Assembly (NCBI GenBank): GCA_946478655.1
Contig: CAMLDG010000031.1
Span: 1-6,093, forward strand
Length of the DNA: 6,093 nucleotides
Reading direction: 5' to 3'
Source of the DNA: an uncultured Nitrosotalea sp.
GTDB taxonomy: Archaea; Thermoproteota; Nitrososphaeria; Nitrososphaerales; Nitrosopumilaceae
In this document: positions 5,095 to 6,093 of the stretch, one piece after another
How positions within the stretch are numbered: position 1 is the first letter of the stretch
Layout: every line of letters starts with the position of its first letter
Translations under genes and position numbers: made by a program
The notes under the pieces: model-generated
The model's database searches: none
The model's input: the letters and a program-made list of their open reading frames with translations, nothing else
Told to the model about the DNA's origin: nothing

Positions 5095-6093
5095 ATGTTT
5101 GAAAAATTACGAAATGCATTTTCTTTAGCGGCTAAAAGTTTTGGAGAAAAGGAATTAAAGGAAAAAGATGTTGATGAGGTTTTATTTGAACTTGAGATTG
5201 CGTTACTGGAATCAGATGTTGCTACCGAAGTCATTGACGCACTAAAAGATGACTTGAAGAACCAATTGATTGGCTCCACTGTAAACAAAGACAAGATTGC
5301 TGAAACTGTAAAGCAAGAACTACGAAAAAGCATCTCAATTATGTTTGATAATGCAGGAAAAGTCGACATTCTTTCTAACATACAAAAAAAGAAGGAAAAA
5401 GGAGAACCTTACATCATTTCATTTATGGGCATCAATGGAACGGGAAAGACTACAACAATAGCAAAAGTTGCAAATCTTTTGCGAGAAAACAAATATTCTG
5501 TTGTGATTGCAGCTGCTGATACCTATAGAGCAGGTGCAATAGAGCAGATAAGTGAACATGGAAAACGACTCAACATCAAAGTCATCGCTCAAAACTATGG
5601 CTCTGATCCTGCTGCAGTATCACGTGATGCAGTTCTTTATGCCAAATCACACAAGATAGATTGTATACTAATTGATACTGCTGGCAGAATGCAAACTAGT
5701 AAAAACTTGATGGACCAAATATCAAAGATTAACAAAGTGGTAAACCCTGATCTAAAATTATTTGTAGGAGATTCATTAGCAGGAAATGACACCGTGAGTC
5801 AAGCACGAGAGTTTCACAACTATACAAAATTTGATGGTGCAATACTTACAAAAAGTGATGCAGATGCACGCGGTGGAGCTGCTATATCAATAGTTAAAGT
5901 GACGTCAAGTCCGATTCTTTACTTGGGTGTTGGACAAGAATACAAGGACTTGAAATCTTTTGATAAAGATGTATTCTTGGAAACTCTCTTTGGCCCAGAA
6001 GAAGTTGTTGAAGAGATCAAAAAGAAAGTGATGGAATCAAAACCAGAACCTAAAGTTGAACTAAAACCAGAACCTAAAGTTGAACTAAAACCA
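5095..6093 (+). CDS. ftsY: Signal recognition particle receptor FtsY (C-terminus runs off the window)
   Basis: FtsY is the GTPase that receives SRP-ribosome complexes at the membrane and hands them to the Sec translocon. The 333 codons in the window cover the whole NG region. The N domain helices are at about 1-100, and the first 20 residues (MFEKLRNAFSLAAKSFGEKE) form a likely amphipathic membrane-contact helix. The G domain has the P-loop GINGTGKTT (112-120), DTYRAGAIEQ (142-151), DTAGR (194-198), TKSDADARGGAA (252-263, the archaeal FtsY form) and GVGQEYKDL (278-286). These distinguish it from SRP54, which also carries an M domain. The catalytic region ends near FLETLFG (294-300), where archaeal FtsY proteins normally stop. 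Here it continues with a charged helix (about 301-314) and tandem KPEPKVEL units to the window edge with no stop. The ATG lies 11 bases after pfdA. A weak AAGG at 5082-5085 could be a ribosome site. The acidic N-terminal A domain of E. coli FtsY is absent. Confidence 0.97.
   Translation, partial: MFEKLRNAFSLAAKSFGEKELKEKDVDEVLFELEIALLESDVATEVIDALKDDLKNQLIGSTVNKDKIAETVKQELRKSISIMFDNAGKVDILSNIQKKKEKGEPYIISFMGINGTGKTTTIAKVANLLRENKYSVVIAAADTYRAGAIEQISEHGKRLNIKVIAQNYGSDPAAVSRDAVLYAKSHKIDCILIDTAGRMQTSKNLMDQISKINKVVNPDLKLFVGDSLAGNDTVSQAREFHNYTKFDGAILTKSDADARGGAAISIVKVTSSPILYLGVGQEYKDLKSFDKDVFLETLFGPEEVVEEIKKKVMESKPEPKVELKPEPKVELKP
6040..6093 (+). repeat. 24-base tandem repeat in the 3' part of ftsY
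   Basis: Two copies of a 24-base unit (6040-6063 and 6064-6087) are identical base for base, and a third begins at 6088 and is cut by the window edge. Each encodes KPEPKVEL in the ftsY frame. The unit length is a multiple of three, so copy-number change keeps the frame. The perfect identity suggests recent duplication by slippage or recombination. Confidence 0.9.

Noticed and set aside
4614..5381. Minus-strand open frames opposite pfdA and ftsY
   Set aside because: They are low-complexity shadows of coiled-coil and helical coding sequence, with no promoter or family signature.
5385..5401. A-rich stretch in ftsY as a programmed slippage site
   Set aside because: It encodes Lys-rich linker residues between the N and G domains, and the frame continues unbroken into the P-loop.
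1..6093. A defence, mobile or otherwise novel multi-gene system
   Set aside because: All six genes belong to well-known families. I see no transposase, integrase, nuclease, toxin-antitoxin pair, spaced repeat array or tRNA boundary.

Overview
The window looks like a chromosomal piece of an ammonia-oxidising archaeon of the Nitrososphaerota (Thaumarchaeota), probably Nitrosopumilaceae. This is an inference. It rests on an archaeal-only gene set (ribosomal protein L32e, prefoldin alpha, archaeal-type FtsY), an AT-rich composition, TATA boxes close in front of start codons with little or no Shine-Dalgarno signal, and an ATP-type PEP carboxykinase beside a Fe/Mn superoxide dismutase.

Layout. The left edge (1-155, minus) holds the first 51 codons of rpl32e. 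A divergent intergenic region of about 100 bases leads to pckA (257-1861, plus), a complete ATP-dependent phosphoenolpyruvate carboxykinase. Tail to tail with it, only two bases away, is a large secreted and membrane-anchored subtilisin-family protease (1864-3888, minus). A 76-base divergent promoter region carrying short palindromes separates the protease from sod (3965-4588, plus). After a T-rich terminator and a fresh promoter come pfdA (4661-5083) and ftsY (5095 to beyond the right edge), spaced as an operon. No stretch over 300 bases lacks a gene. I see no RNA gene, mobile element, CRISPR array or prophage sequence.

How the genes fit together. pckA is central carbon metabolism: in an autotroph using the 3-hydroxypropionate/4-hydroxybutyrate cycle it would turn oxaloacetate into PEP for gluconeogenesis. 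sod protects the cytosol from superoxide. The protease faces outside, anchored by one C-terminal helix. pfdA and ftsY concern the fate of new proteins, by folding and by membrane targeting, and rpl32e belongs to the ribosome. These are mostly housekeeping units rather than one pathway, and I do not see an undescribed system. The most unusual features are a perfect 24-base tandem repeat that gives FtsY a charged C-terminal tail, a subtilase with no room for a pro-domain, and the compact sod/protease promoter region.
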